Program-made: the position numbers and the translations under genes
NCBI RefSeq assembly: GCF_030463535.1
Contig: NC_132888.1
Coordinates: 32,820,769 to 32,884,768, forward strand
Length of the DNA stretch: 64,000 nucleotides
Direction of reading: 5' to 3'
Source: Salminus brasiliensis
Taxonomy: Eukaryota > Chordata > Actinopteri > Characiformes > Bryconidae
The notes under the pieces: generated by a model
What the model saw: only the letters and a program-made list of their open reading frames with translations
The model's database searches: none
Told to the model about the DNA's origin: nothing
Shown here: in pieces, positions 10,894-23,559 of the stretch
Layout of the letters: each line of letters opens with the position of its first letter
How positions within the stretch are numbered: position 1 is the first letter of the stretch

Positions 10894-13800
10894 TATCGAG
10901 GATGGAGTAAAATAAATTATACTGGGTAGATATAATCTGCCTCTGGTAGGTATGAGAATGAAATTTCGCACGTCTTGCAGTGTGACTACTAATGCACACA
11001 TTATGACGACGATGCTGAAACGATATATTGTGCAGCCCTGTGCATTTTGAGGCAGCCAGTACATCAGTGTCCAGACTCAGCCAGCACTGACTCTGTGCTG
11101 TGATGTTTCAGACTGAAAACATTTGTGCTTGTTATTCTTACTCAAAAAGGGCAACAGTGTTCTCTAAAAGCTTGGCGCAATAAAACAGGCAATAATTGGA
11201 GAGATAGGAGGGGTCAAGGTGCGATATCAGGGAACAGTTTGATAATAATGGCAGTTGAAAACCCTTATGGATAAATGATTAATATCTAGTAAAGGCTCCC
11301 GAACCATTCGTTCTAATTTATAAAGTCCACACATGCTTGCTTATTTGACCAATTTCTGCCACTTCCTTCACCCATTTTGCAATCAGTCAGTCAGTCCATC
11401 TTTCTCCTTTCCGTTCTCAGCCCTTGCAGTGTATGTCTGCAGTGTATGTATTACTTTTCTCTCTTTGTCTTCGTCTAAATCTTCCTTTTGTTTGCGTTTC
11501 ACTCTCTTGTTCACCGACATGGCCGGCTGCAACCCTGCCTCATTAAGCTCTGCACAATACTCACAATAACAGTGCATGCATTTACGGAATCGGAGCTCGC
11601 GTCCCCCGGCGCCGCCTCGCGCCCTTTATCCTCCACCCGGTGACTCCTGGCTCGCAAATACAAAGCTGCTCATTGATCCTGAGAAACAGCATGGGGGGGA
11701 GCACTGCTACAATTGGTCAGATCACAGAAACTTGCTCACCCTCATTAGCTAAGCGATGACGCCAAGCACCTAGACAGTATCACCATGGTTTGGCCTAGGC
11801 TTACAGTGACAAGACTTAATAATACCATAAGGCCATATCAGAAAAACACATAATACCCCTTTCAGCGAGGCTAAAAATATTTCTTGACTGTTGACAAGCC
11901 ATTTTTGTCACCTAGAATTTCACTCAGAGGTCAAAATACAGCTATCAAGTGTGATACACACAATTGCTAGTTCACTAGCTAAGTAGCTAGCCTGCAAGTA
12001 AGACATTTAATGGGAAGGTTTTAGCTGAAGGCCTTTGGAGCACACTCTTGTAATAAATTATGTAGCTGGGAGCCCTGTTTAGTCACTGAGGTGGAAATAA
12101 ACAGAACCTCTTAAATGTCACTTGCATTGAGTATCCCCTTTGCATGAATCCAGGTGCTGGACCTACTCAAGGATGTCCTTCTGCACACAGGTTCCTATTC
12201 TCTGAACGTTACTAATAATCTTCCTAACACTTCTATGTCAAGTAAAAGCTCATTGTGTGTGTTTCAGGGGTTCCTTTGATGCAGCATCCAAGCGCTTTGT
12301 GGAAAAAGATTTAGAAGTGTCGGCGGCAGGCCGATCCTTCATGATCACTGGAGCTAACAGCGGCATTGGCAAAGCAACGGCCATGGCCATTGCAAAAAAA
12401 GGTACTTAACTGTGCGGGTGTGCAAACAGACAGAGCCTTAATACATGCAGAGTAACAGCTGGTTCTTTTGTGTGTGGATCTGTAGCCTATTCTTTACACG
12501 TTGACCCTGCCCCCTAGGTGGTACGATCCACATGGTGTGCAGAAACAAGGACAAGGCAGAGGAAGCCAGAGCTGAAATTGTCAAGGAGTCTGGAAATAAA
12601 GTGAGAGCACACATTTAGGCCTTTGCATGTTCAGTCTGCACGGTTTGCTCTGTATTTGGGTCCATTCATTTCATTTGAGTGCAGCATTTATTCTTTACAT
12701 CGTGTCCAATTTTTGTGCTGAATGGACCAATAGAAATGCTCCAAAATGACTTACATTGTCTTCTATTAAAAGTCTGCTTCTCCTGCCAACAATAATAACA
12801 TTATTCTTAATCCTATATGTCTGTGTGTATTAGCTGCAGCTCTGATCTTAAGATTCACTTGTTCACTTGTTTTACAATTACTTGCTTTAGTAACTAGCCT
12901 GTTCCCCTGTAAGAGTGCATACGAAAGACTGCTGGCTGCTGTGCTAAAACGTGTCCCCATTGTTTCTGTGAATGGCATCAGGAAATCTACGTGCACATCT
13001 TGGACCTGTCTGAGACCAAGAAAGTGTGGGAGTTTGCAGAGGCCTTCAAGAAAAAATACAAAACCCTCAATGTTCTGGTGAGAGACCAAACTGCATCCTA
13101 TTGTATTAATAGTGAGTCGTAAAGCATCTACCTAATGTGCAGATGTGACAGAGCATCGTACCGTTATACTGCAGATCAACAACGCAGGCTGTATGATGAC
13201 TAAGAGGGAGGTGAACGCAGAGGGCCTGGAGAAGAGTTTTGCCAGCAACTCACTTGGTGAGAAAATAACACACATGTGCACAAACAGGATGTCGGATAAT
13301 TGTTATAACTAACATGATTCGGTTTTCATTACACCCACTCTACTGACCTGCTCTTGATCTTGCTTTCAACGTGCTTTACAGAACATTAACAACAAAAATG
13401 CAGCCATTTAACCTAGTAAATATACTGTAGTTTAGTGTAGTGTAGTAGTGTAGACACTCAACACAGTATTAAGTTAGCCGTAGTGCTGTTCAATACCAGA
13501 ACTTTTGACTTTCTGAGCTGACTCCAATTCCAGTTATAAACGTTATGGAAATTGAGTTGATTTCACACAATTTTCTCATTTCATTCCATAAGAAAGAAGA
13601 TCTGTAAACATGCATAATACACTATTATGATTATCTCTTAACACAGAAAGGCTTATTACACATTAATGTGTATTACTCAGTAACTACAGGACCTCTGGTG
13701 GGGCTGTTTCTTGGTAATAGAAATGTGTAATAACACTTCTACCCAGCCCGGCGGGCCATAGGTGTTTTAGGGGGTTGACAAAGCATATCCTATGCAACCC

Positions 13801-16800
13801 TTTTGACCTTACAAGGACAACTTATACTACAGCTCTGGAAAAAAAACAAGAGACCACTTTTTTTTTCACACCAATTTTTTTTTTTAAATGTGTATCTCTA
13901 CATGTATGGCAGCCGATTTTGCCAGGCATTTCATCAAACAAAGCTGAGTTTCCTGAATTGGCAGACTATGAATGGCATAAAGTCACCCAACAGCAACATG
14001 AAAGACTAGTGGAGAGCCTGCCAAGACATGAGAGCTGTGATTGGTAGTCAAGGTTATTTGACCATAGTGATTGTTTAATGCTCTGAAAATTCTAATCAAG
14101 TACTGTGTTGTTTAAATTTTAATGATAACATTTTTGCATTATAATTATTATAATATTGTTTTGCATCATTTGAGCAGTGGTTTTTAAAAAGTTGTAATTT
14201 CTGCAAATAAATGCTCTAAATAGCAATATTTGATTTTTGGATTTTAAGGGAAATGTTGTCCATGGTTAATGATATATAACGCAAATGTTAATTTCGCTTG
14301 CCTATAAATAGTAAAACCAGATAATGGAGGGTGGTCTCTTATTTTTTTTTTCCAAAGCTGTAGCTACATTAGCTTGTCTGTTTAGCTCTAGCTGTTTTTT
14401 TTTGTTTGTTTTTTTTTTTTTTTTAAAGCCACTTTTTAACTAGAAAGTTTCTATTTTAGTTTAGTGAAAGGATGCATTGTTCAGACAGGCTGTGTAGACG
14501 CAGCTTTAGAATCAACACTCAATTGCTAAATGCCTACAGTCAGAGAATCAACTCCAGGCCTAGTTTCCAGCTTAAATGCTACTAAGCTGAACTATGTTGT
14601 TTTAGCTAATCGAAACTAAGATTAATTAGGTTACATGGCATAAAATACCACACCTGGTCTGTACTAACAAACTCAGACAGTATATTATAGTTGTCTGCCC
14701 ACTGGCTTCTATACTTTTTTCCCCTCTCTTAGCTGTGTACATCCTCATTAAGAGCCTCATTCCTCTGCTGGAGAAAAGCCCTGACCCCCGAGTGGTGAGC
14801 ATCTTTACTTTGTTGCTGGATTGATTGATTGATTGATTGATTGATGGGTAAATTGATTGGTTGGTTGTGTGTGCATTAGGCACTCAGTAATAACAACAAC
14901 AACCACATAAACAACACCAATAACAGTACATTTTATTCATTTGACTGTCTCTTTAGATTACAGTGACATCAGGAGGGATGCTGGTGCAAAAGCTGCGCAC
15001 AGGAAACCTCCAGTCCCAGAGAGGGAGGTATGATGGCACCATGGTGTATGCCCAAAACAAGGTACACACACATACATATACACACAAGGTTACAGTGGTG
15101 TGCCTGGTTCACACACACTGAGATTATGCTTTCAGTCACAATAGCACATGCTCATATGCTTGATATGGAATATTGTGTTTTACTGAGGGTTTGTTTGGTG
15201 TTGCTTTGGTGTTTCAGAGGCAGCAGGTGGTCCTGACGGAACAGTTCGCTAAAGCACACACCAACATCCACTTCTCAGTCATGCACCCTGGTTGGGTAGA
15301 CACACCAAGTAATTTGTCTCCCTCTGTCTTACACACACACACACATGCATACTTACGCATATTCATATATGTATATTTTTTTGAAAGCAGATTTGATAAA
15401 AAGCATGCAGCGTAATGTCAATATTTACAAATGCATATATATATATCAGTATATCATATATATCAGTCTCCAAGAAAACAGTAACAGTGTCTGAGTCATA
15501 TTTAAAACAGCAAATGTCCATAATCCAGTGCAACACAGCTAGGCCTTTTGAGGACAGCTCTCTTCTGTCTTACCAGTGATTGCAAATGCAATGCCGGACT
15601 TCCACCGCTCCATGAAGGAGCGTTTGAGGACACCGGAGCAGGGGGCCGACACAGTGGTCTGGCTTGCGCTGTCAGAGGCTGCTACCACCAAGCCAACTGG
15701 CCGATTCTTCCAGGGTAAGAGAATGCACGCACTCAAAGGATACATACAAACTGGGAAAGGGGTCCTTTTCATAAATGCTCGCTTTTCTTTTTCAAACATA
15801 CCTATGGGGATTATGGCCAAGGAGCCCATTTTACTTCCTTTACATTCGTCCTCATGGATCAAGGCTTATTCCTAATGACTCAACTCTGCACAGTGGAACA
15901 GTGCACAGTGCATCGCTGCTGTGTCAGCTACACTTGTCTGCAGGTTCTTTGCTGTCCTATGGGGATTTTACTTTGCCTTTCTATACAGCTTATGTCGGTC
16001 TGAGAGTCTTCTTGGTGTTCCAGATTTTGCCCTGACCTCCACAGTTCCCCTTTACTGCTCAGCTTTACTGCTTAGAGGGAGCCATGATAGCGCATGGTTT
16101 AGAGAATGTATTACACACTGGAATAGTCACCTTCTGTGACAAGTACTAGTGACAGTTCTTGACCTGCCTAACCAGTCTATAGAACAGTATAGAGAAAAGA
16201 GGAGAGAGAGAAGGTGGTGGAGGAAATGATGACAGAGTTAAAGAGCTGAGAGATGAGGAGAAGTGATAAAAAGAGGAAGAAAGAGGAAAAGAACATGTGT
16301 TCGAGGAAGATGGAGAGAAAAAAAGAGAGAGAGAATAGATGTGGCAGAAGAGAAATGGCAGGAGTCCAGTGCAGCTGTAGGAGTCAGGGCTTGGTGCCAG
16401 ACATGACTAGAGTGACCTCAGAATGACTTGTAGCACAGTGAAATTCTCTCTCTCTCAGTACACAAGCATAGCACTTGAAGCAGGTCATTAGGTCATGTGC
16501 ATAAGCACATTAGTTCCTTTATCTCATGTCTTTTTTTTTTTACAGCTGCATTATCTAATCCAGATCAGTGGCCTAATAAGGGGGGTGTGGGCCCCTTGTA
16601 TGGATATTGACAATCGTACACCCCTAATTCATGGAGAGAACCACTTACTTAACACCACACCTCACCAGTTAGCTCCCGTCAGCTCTACACAGGCAGCCAT
16701 GACACCTGCTTATTGCCTGCTTGTTCATAATGCACCTCATTTCTCTGTGTATGTGCGACAGATCGGAAGATGGTTTCGCCCCATCTGCCACTGGCCTGGA

Positions 16801-16877
16801 CACACAGCTCACAGCTGGAAGACCAGAAGTTCTTGAGCGTCATGGAGGAGATAGCAAAGAGCTTCCAACCCCATTGA
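8965..16877 (+). CDS. dhrs12: Dehydrogenase/reductase SDR family member 12
   Basis: Ten exons: 8965-9020, 12268-12401, 12518-12600, 12982-13077, 13175-13256, 14733-14794, 14957-15061, 15218-15308, 15577-15714, 16762-16877. They join to 320 residues (human DHRS12 about 317). This is a classical-type short-chain dehydrogenase whose substrate is not established. Visible motifs are the cofactor-binding TGANSGIG (46-53), NNAG (125-128), the SGGM serine (Ser176) and the catalytic YAQNK (Tyr202, Lys206). Other family blocks are MSLYRNSAWFLKGLTEFTK at the N-terminus, HPGWVDTP, and the C-terminal FFQDRK...LPLA. The start was chosen because it matches the MSLYR start of the family and the first donor is GTAAGA. 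Introns carry several dead transposons. At the exon 8/9 junction the codon becomes Met where human has Gly; another splice choice there cannot be excluded. Shares its promoter with ap1s3. Confidence 0.95.
9174..9485 (+). mobile_element. Degenerate Tc1-like transposon fragment, family B, dhrs12 intron 1
   Basis: The stretch translating near GLGHPSLIDACGDRRPAHLV (9332-9393) matches the DNA-binding part of a fish Tc1-like transposase. Stops interrupt it. The end 'ctttggtggcacgagggga' resembles the 3' end of the same family, so the copy is internally deleted. Confidence 0.6.
9486..12267. other. Rest of dhrs12 intron 1
   Basis: No coding exon or conserved RNA was recognised. The intron includes the MITE at 10769-11038 and is otherwise A/T-rich unique-looking sequence. 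The short G/C-rich patch at 11591-11640 ('cggagctcgcgtcccccggcgccgcctcgcgcc') is unexplained. Confidence 0.4.
10769..11038. mobile_element. MITE with 'AGGGCTGTACAATAT' ends and an internal TA repeat
   Basis: The left end reads agggctgtacaatat and the right end is its near reverse complement (gatatattgtgcagccct). Together they bound about 270 bases with no coding capacity. A TA dinucleotide tract at about 10853-10890 lies inside. Confidence 0.6.
12704..12790 (+). repeat. Dispersed repeat 'AATGGACCAATAGAAATGCTCC', copy 1
   Basis: The same words recur at 47100-47180 and, more diverged, at 53995-54100. The copies share 'gaatggaccaayagaaatgc' followed by 'tccaaaatgac' and a TTCT-rich stretch. The element class is unknown; probably a non-autonomous DNA transposon. 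This copy is in dhrs12 intron 3. Confidence 0.55.
13829..14364. mobile_element. Non-autonomous Tc1-like element with terminal inverted repeats
   Basis: The left end is 'tacagctctggaaaaaaaac' then 'aagagaccac'. The right end is 'gtggtctctta' then 'ccaaagctgta', an inverted repeat of about 30 bases. Both ends abut TA, the usual Tc1 target duplication. The 535-base interior keeps fragments such as 'cctgccaagacatgagagctgtga', but no transposase frame. It lies in dhrs12 intron 5. Confidence 0.8.
14818..14846. repeat. TTGA tetranucleotide microsatellite
   Basis: About seven TGAT units lie 24 bases after the exon 6 donor of dhrs12. Confidence 0.85.
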
Positions 16878-17196
16878 ACACAGACCCACTGTCTCATATA
16901 AATAAGCAATGAGAAACACACACACACACACATTTTGTTAAACAAAAGAACATCATTTCCAGCTCATCTTACAAACACGGAGTGCCAAGATTAACATGTA
17001 CAAACATTACGCAGGTTAACAAGAAACAAAAAACACTAATACCCCCACACCTCTCATGTCAAACATAGGTTAGCATTTTTAATGACTGTCTAATATTTTT
17101 AATCAGCAGTAAATGTGATATGTTTCCACTGAGACTCTCAGTATGAAGCTCTTGGTGTCTTGTGTGTTCAAGGCGTAAACATGTAAAAATGAGTCC

Positions 17197-17206
17197 AATA
17201 AATAAA
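17197..17206 (+). terminator. Polyadenylation signal of dhrs12
   Basis: AATAAATAAA, 320 bases after the TGA stop, on the dhrs12 strand. Confidence 0.6.
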
Positions 17207-18399
17207 TGACTGCTTCACTCTCCAACCTCTACTCCTGTTGCTACAGATGCCTGCCTTTCCTGATAGCTCTGACTGGTCACACCAACCGGTTCCCCCGGTG
17301 CTGTGGCGATGCTGTGGCGGTGACATCAACAATTCAGGTCAACCAGGTGGGAACCTGCTCTGACCAAAGTCACCGCAAGGGTCAATCACTCACTCGTCAG
17401 CCAGCCACCTGACCTGGTCTCAGGTGCGTGAGGCTTGAAAAGGGGCAGGGTCTCCAGGGTCCAAGGTTCTCTAAGGGCCCAGAGACACTAAGCTGACTGA
17501 TAAAGGCTTCCGTCACTTCACTGCTTCTTCAGGTCTTTTGTGAAAAGCTGCAGTTGAACATACAAAGGTTACAACAAACAGCAACTGCTGCTTATGTACT
17601 TTATGCGCCTGTGTGTACAGAACTAACTCTCCATACCAGGAGGTGGCAGTAGTCAGTACTTGTAATCGAGCTTGGCAGCTCGGCAGGTTTCTCCACAAAT
17701 ATTTAGCCAGACTTTGAAATTGAAAAGTCTGAACATTGAAATATTTACTACAAAATACAAAGTAAAGAATGTTATTTGAGTACAAACCAATGATTGTATT
17801 AAAAACTGTGTGAGGGAAAGGGGACTTAACACTGTTAGCATGGTGCCCATGGGGTGAATTAGCATTATTATAGTGAAGGTATTTGGTTAAACAAAGGCTA
17901 CTTAAGTGAAATAACACATTTGACTGTATAAAGCTGTGCAGCTGGTGCATTTGTGTTAATATGAAAAAAAAGTTGAAAGGTTTAATTAGCTTGATGATAA
18001 CATGGCTTTACAAATTCACATTGTTTGTTTACAGTACTATAAACTATTCTTGTGTTAGGAAATACAAAGCAGAACTGCTTAAAATGTTGTCAAAGAGTTA
18101 GCGTCAAAGAGTTACCGTACTTGTGCTCTCCCATAGTCTGCGTTTCACTGTTGTTCACGTTCAGTACTTATTTTTTAACTCTCTCGCTGCCAAAGCCAAC
18201 AGTCAGCTTGGTGTGTCAGAGCCCCGTCAAGTCAAGGGTGAAGCAGCTGTGCATAATGACTCTTAGTTTTTAATGTAATCAGATTTGTGCTGTGGAAATT
18301 GCTACTGATGTTGAAGTAACTGCACTGTGTTCTAGAAAGTCCGTTTTTGTGCAAAATTAATAAATACCTACATAACAAAATGTGTTATTGCTACATGTG
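17207..18399. other. Convergent gap after dhrs12, no gene recognised
   Basis: No family motif is seen in the open frames here (for example 17513-17950 minus). Confidence 0.45.
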
Positions 18400-19440
18400 G
18401 AAAAGACGAAAAAAGGAACTGCTGATCTGGGATTTCACATGCAGAACCGTCTGTATAGGTCACTCAGAATGGTACAATAAGGTAAAACGTCCAGGGTCGG
18501 GCAGTTCTACTGGCTGACACAGATGTCTTAGTGAGGTCAACAGACAATGGCCGGATTGCTCTGAGCTGACTGAAAGGCTACAGATTCAGATAACCACTCT
18601 ATACAACAGGTGTGGAGAGCACAAAAACAGCTCAGAATGCACAACACATCAAACACATGGGCTACAACAGCAAAAGACCCCACTTCAGTCAGCTGAGAAC
18701 GGAAAGCTGACACTGCAGTGGACACAGGCTGACCCCGACAGTTGAAAACTGATTTATATATATATATATATATATATAATAAAAAAATCCAATTTCTGCT
18801 GACATACACAACTGGTCAGGTCAGAATTTGGCACAAACAGCATGAATTCATAGATGCAACCTTCCTTCGGTCAACAGTCCAGGCTGGTGGAGGTGGTGTA
18901 TTGGTGTGGGATATGTTTTCTTGGAGACTTTGGGCCCTGTTAACACCAATGAAGCGTTGCTTGAAATCCACAAACTTGATATATTGTTGCTGACCATGTG
19001 CATCCATTTATTATCACAATTTACCCATCTTCCAATGGCCACTTCCTTCATTATAATAGTGCAATGTCACAATTAAAAAATCCTTGCAAATTGGCTTCAA
19101 CAACATGATAGAGAGTTCATTGTTCTTCTCCATTCAGGAGTGCAGTATCAAGTGGAAGAGTTAAGAAGCTTCTAAGGGACTGTGACTGACAGGGGCCCTA
19201 ATATGTATTAGAACAACTGCGGGGCAGTGGGGTCCTGTATAATAATATCCTGTCATGGGGAACAAAATTCCTTGGAACCGTCCCTGTATGCGGCATTGAA
19301 AAGTGCCCGAAACGTCTGCAGGACACAATCATGTCATCATGGGGCAGAATCTCAAAGCAATGTTTGCAACATGTTGTTTTGAGAGCACAATGAGGCCCTA
19401 CCCAGTTTTCTTCCAGTGTTCCTAATAAACTGCTGGGTTA
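18400..19440 (+). mobile_element. Degenerate Tc1-like transposon, family A, copy 2
   Basis: It shares long stretches with copy 1 at 1.4-2.4 kb: 'gaggtcaacagacaatgg', 'gggctacaacagcaaaagacc', 'gctgaccatgtgcatcc', and the 3' end 'gtgttcctaataaa' at about 19413-19430. It keeps more of the catalytic region than copy 1, but frameshifts and stops break it. A TA microsatellite (18756-18778) lies inside. Confidence 0.75.
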
Positions 19441-20384
19441 CTGTAAATCTATGAAACAAACAATGATGTAAAAGGTGTATTGCTTCATCACTCAGTTTTC
19501 GTTGGCTGGAACGCTGTGTCATTGCTATAGTAGAACAGCTGTGGTATGACCTTCCCACCAAGTTTTACCCATTGTCCTATCTTCATGAATAACTCACTGG
19601 GAAAGTCACAAGCTGGTCAGAAAACACTCCCAGATTTAAATTGTTGGTCACTAAAACATCTATTGCCAGTAACCTTCAGTATCAGTCTCCTCAGGCTTTG
19701 AGAATATAAGTTCTGAACATTTCCTTAAATATGTGCAGTCACAAGAAAATAAAACCCCAAGATTAAGATGAGGAGTAATATTTATTACAGTCTCGTTGGC
19801 TGTAACACAGCCAGCCAATAGCAGACTCAAGTCATTGTTTCAGTTTTATCAACATGAATTTATCATAGTAAAAATACATGTTAGAGCTGTACAACAGAGA
19901 AGCTGAGCTTTTCTACACGGAGAAAGAACAACATTGCTACTGTCACTACTGAAACTAATGCAATTAATACAAAAGAGACATTAGAAAACAAGAAATCCAA
20001 AGAAACATTGGAATGGTTCTCCGGCCACAGCTTAAGCCTTGTCCTGAAATACCCTGTTAATGGCGCTGCCGCTCTGAAATTCGACAGCAGCAGGCCACCA
20101 CTGAACCTGTGGTCAGACAACCAGCCCTTGAATATTTTATATCAGAGGGCTCAAACAGGGTTTCTCCTGGACCTCCTGAGCTCTGCAGACATTAGCGTTC
20201 AGCATCGGCTAATTAACAGTGTGATGCTACCTTCAGGACAGCTAGGAGCTCCAAATCTCCCACTTCTCAACCAAAAAGTGTTCATTCACCTTTAGATTTC
20301 GTAAAAAGATCGTAAAAAGGCAGATGCTCACAGTAAGCCAGAGCTGGTTTGGTGGCTGCTCCAGCATGCTTAAAAGAAGGTCAC

Positions 20385-20535
20385 GCCTTTAAAAAGGTGT
20401 TCTTCCAGGGTTCTTCAGTAAAGGCAACTGCTTTGTATAGAACCCTAAGATGGCTCTTCTCTGGTTAAAAGATGGAAAGGCTACGTTTGTATGCTTCTGT
20501 AGAGTCAAGAGGGTTCCACTGCTGTTAGGAGTCAA
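20385..20535. repeat. MITE-like 'GGTTCTT' repeat, second copy
   Basis: It shares the pattern 'ttctt..aaaggcaac..tatagaacc...ggttcca' with 4826-5012. Ends are not sharply defined. Confidence 0.45.
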
Positions 20536-21414
20536 GGAGCTTATGGGCGGCGCCAAGATGAAACATCATCAACCTGGAGAAATCAGAGCCATTAAAACCT
20601 CGAGTGCTAATTCCAAGTGACAAGGAAACATTCAAATGGACTTTTCCCAGTAGTTTGTGATGGATGTAGCATTAGCAGAGGCAAAAAGGCAGAGCTGAAG
20701 CTCAGAAGGAACCCGGTTTGAACCCCCTGTTTACATGGTTCCATTTAAGGTCTGACGTATCCAATTTAAGGTATGCAAGAGGGAAGATAAGTGTTTTATT
20801 ACATGTATGGTGAATAAAAACAAAGCAAATGAGTTACATATGGCAGTGTGTGTAAAAAGGGTTCCAATGTTCTGAAGGTCCTCAAGCTGATTTTCTGGGA
20901 ACGTAAGTTGCAAGCAGTGCTTTTCACACTGACGAATGGGCTCCATTAGGAAGGAGCGTTCAATGGGTAAATACCACCATTTAGTGTAGTTTACGCATTA
21001 CTTAAGAGTTCTGTTTAGACACAGTAAATCGTTCCAGCGAACACAAGTGCTAAATCACTGCTGAATGTAAACTGCACCAGTAACAGTTCAGCCACAGTTC
21101 ACTGTCGGACAGAAGCGGTGGGAGACACATGGACAACTTTCCTGTCTCTTGTAAACTAACATCTTCTGAAATGTGTTTCTCAGCATTGCAACCTTTTAGT
21201 TACTCAACAGAAAGACTTCTGGTGTCACGATGTGTACATACAGGAGGTCACGACAAGAAGCTTGGTATGTCTCCACCCACTGGTGGAATTCGGTAGCAGG
21301 TGCTAGTTCAGGCAAACCCATGACCAAGAGTGGTGTCAACAAGTTTGAATTCAATCTTTTCTATAAATTAATGCTATCATTTTAATGCAGCTACTGAGGA
21401 GAGGGGGAAAAAAG

Positions 21415-21447
<33 letters not shown>

Positions 21448-21654
21448 CACACAAACAATCTGTTCATATTAATATTCGGTCATGAAGATGGAAACTATAA
21501 GCAAAAGTAGAGTGCCAATGTGAGGCCTTGTGTAAGGCTAGTGCTAGGCTTTCTTTTAGGGACAGATTTTCATATTCACAGCCGAGTGAGTTAGGAAAAT
21601 CTTATTCTCTTTCTCTCTCACACACACAAACACATACACATACACACATACAGA

Positions 21655-21710
21655 CGGACAGAAAGAAAGAAAGAAAGAAACAAACAAACAAACAAAAGAA
21701 ACAAAAAAAG
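21655..21710. repeat. AAAG / AAAC tetranucleotide tract
   Basis: GAAA units run into CAAA units, following a CA-rich stretch at 21618-21652. Confidence 0.8.
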
Positions 21711-21792
21711 GCTTAACTCCTTGAACCCCAGGCTTATCATTCAATAACTACAATGCCAATTTTCTACAGTGAACTATCTATATAACTATATA

Positions 21793-21796
<4 letters not shown>

Positions 21797-21875
<79 letters not shown>
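21797..21875. repeat. Long TA dinucleotide microsatellite
   Basis: An almost perfect run of alternating A and T, about 78 bases, then CA units. It is the longest TA tract in the window. Confidence 0.95.
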
Positions 21876-21884
<9 letters not shown>

Positions 21885-21977
21885 ACATACACACTAATGC
21901 ACTGGTTTGAATCACTACCTGCATATCAACACATGCACAAGCACATGCATCAACTCATCCCATTACCTCTAGTAACA

Positions 21978-22207
21978 CTGGGCCTCATTCACCAATAAGA
22001 ATTTGTTCTTGAGAAAAGTCCTAACAAGAAGTCTAAGTGAGATTCATGAGGAGTTGCTCACAGCTCTGCTCTTATAACAATGGATTTAATTGTCCTTGTG
22101 AATTGAACTAATCCCAAATAGGGAAAAAAAAACACTGGTGAAGGGCAGAATCTTTGTGAACACTGTGAAGACATTTCTTCTTTGAGAATGTCTGGTGAAT
22201 AAGACCC
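21978..22207. mobile_element. MITE with 'TGGGCCTCATTCACCA' terminal inverted repeats
   Basis: The left end is tgggcctcattcacca; the right end tggtgaataagacccca is its near reverse complement. About 230 bases with no coding frame. A single matching end lies at 44503-44520. Confidence 0.7.
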
Positions 22208-23197
22208 CACGAAACAAACAGACAACTGAGTGATTACTTAAAATGTGGATCCCCTAAGGTTCAAGGCATTAAACTGACACATGGAATGCATGTACAGAAA
22301 AGGAGGAGAAAAGTGAGGAAACAAATGGGAAGGTGGAGGAGGAGGAGAAGAGGTGTTCAAGCGTAGTGTTAACAGATGAGAACATGGCCTTATTTAGTAA
22401 ACAGCTCCCAAACTCAAGCTTTCCCACCACTCAAATATTGCTCTCTTGTTGAGATAGGGAGGCAGCAATGTGGCGCTTCAGGGCAGATGTGATAATCAAA
22501 AATGAATAATCGACTTGTGGCAGATAATATGATACATTTTGAATTTAAGACTGGAATTAGTCTACAAAAGACCTGTAACCTTCTTTATGGACAACTCACT
22601 TATTATACATTAACAATACTTTATGTAAATATTAACATTTTGTTTAATAAAACTTCTTTCTAGTGATTAAGTGAATCTAATGACCCCCAGAAGCGATGTT
22701 CCCACTTGAATGGGGAATTGAACCCCGGTCTTTCAATCGTTTGTGTGTGGGAAGGGAAAGTACCACCTCTAGTTAGTACACATGCGTCAGTGCCTGCACA
22801 AGCTGGAAACAGGGTGCTAGATTATGCTACAACCGTCAGCCGCAATTCTAATATCAGATAATTACTCCATTTTCCATGAATTCTCCAACATTTCTCAATG
22901 AATTCGGCCACAAATACATCCTGCTCCCCATCTGGATTTCGAGCTATGAAGACCACGCTGTTCTGGGTAACTGAAACGTTCCACAGAAAAGAGGGCATCA
23001 ATTGCTAGGCCTAAACAGGTCACTGTTACTAGGGACTAATTCTTGCGCAGTCTCATCACTCATCACACTCCATTGCGCTTTCCCTGAGTCGAAGAAGTAT
23101 ATAAGGCGAGAGTCAGAGTGAGAGACAGAACATGAAAGAAATTACACATAAAAGACAACTCGTCATGCATGTTACAACAGGGGTCAGTGTCAAAAGC

Positions 23198-23280
23198 CAC
23201 ACATACACACACATACACACACATACACACACATACACACACATACACACACATACACACACATACACACACATACATAC
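23198..23280. repeat. ACACACATAC tandem repeat
   Basis: About eight perfect 10-base units of (acacacatac), a CA-repeat derivative. The period is too short and there are no spacers, so it is not a CRISPR array. Confidence 0.92.
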
Positions 23281-23559
23281 TGTGCTTAAAAATACCTTCA
23301 GTTCATGTCTGATTACACATAGGGGTTGATCCTGCCCTAATTAAGACATTATGACAGGCTGTCGCTGATATTACAACTGTCATGGATACAAACAGCCATC
23401 CTGACACATCACTCTTTCATAGCCCCACCAAAAACACACACATAAACAAACAGTCCAGGAAAAGAACTGCCAGGACAAAGTGGTAGGAGTTTAGTTAGGG
23501 TGCTTCCCTGTAGGTGAAGTGTGTGTGGGCAGAGCTTCAGCAGCATCAGGTCCAATCAA

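Larger units (their letters stand above)
19441..23559. other. Gap between family A copy 2 and wdfy1; possible wdfy1 3' UTR
   Basis: No gene recognised. Part may be 3' UTR of wdfy1, which runs leftward. A minus-strand AATAAA sits at 19786-19781, but a 3.8 kb 3' UTR is only a possibility. Repeats here are described separately. Confidence 0.4.

Noticed and set aside
15539..16139. Alternative frames around dhrs12 exon 9
   Set aside because: Read-through of exon 9 into intron 9 and antisense shadows; the conserved protein follows the spliced path.
23198..23280. CRISPR-like array
   Set aside because: A 10-base CA-derived tandem repeat without spacers in a vertebrate genome.
23132..23329. Tyr/Thr/His repeat protein
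   Set aside because: Translation of the ACACACATAC repeat; no start context or homology.
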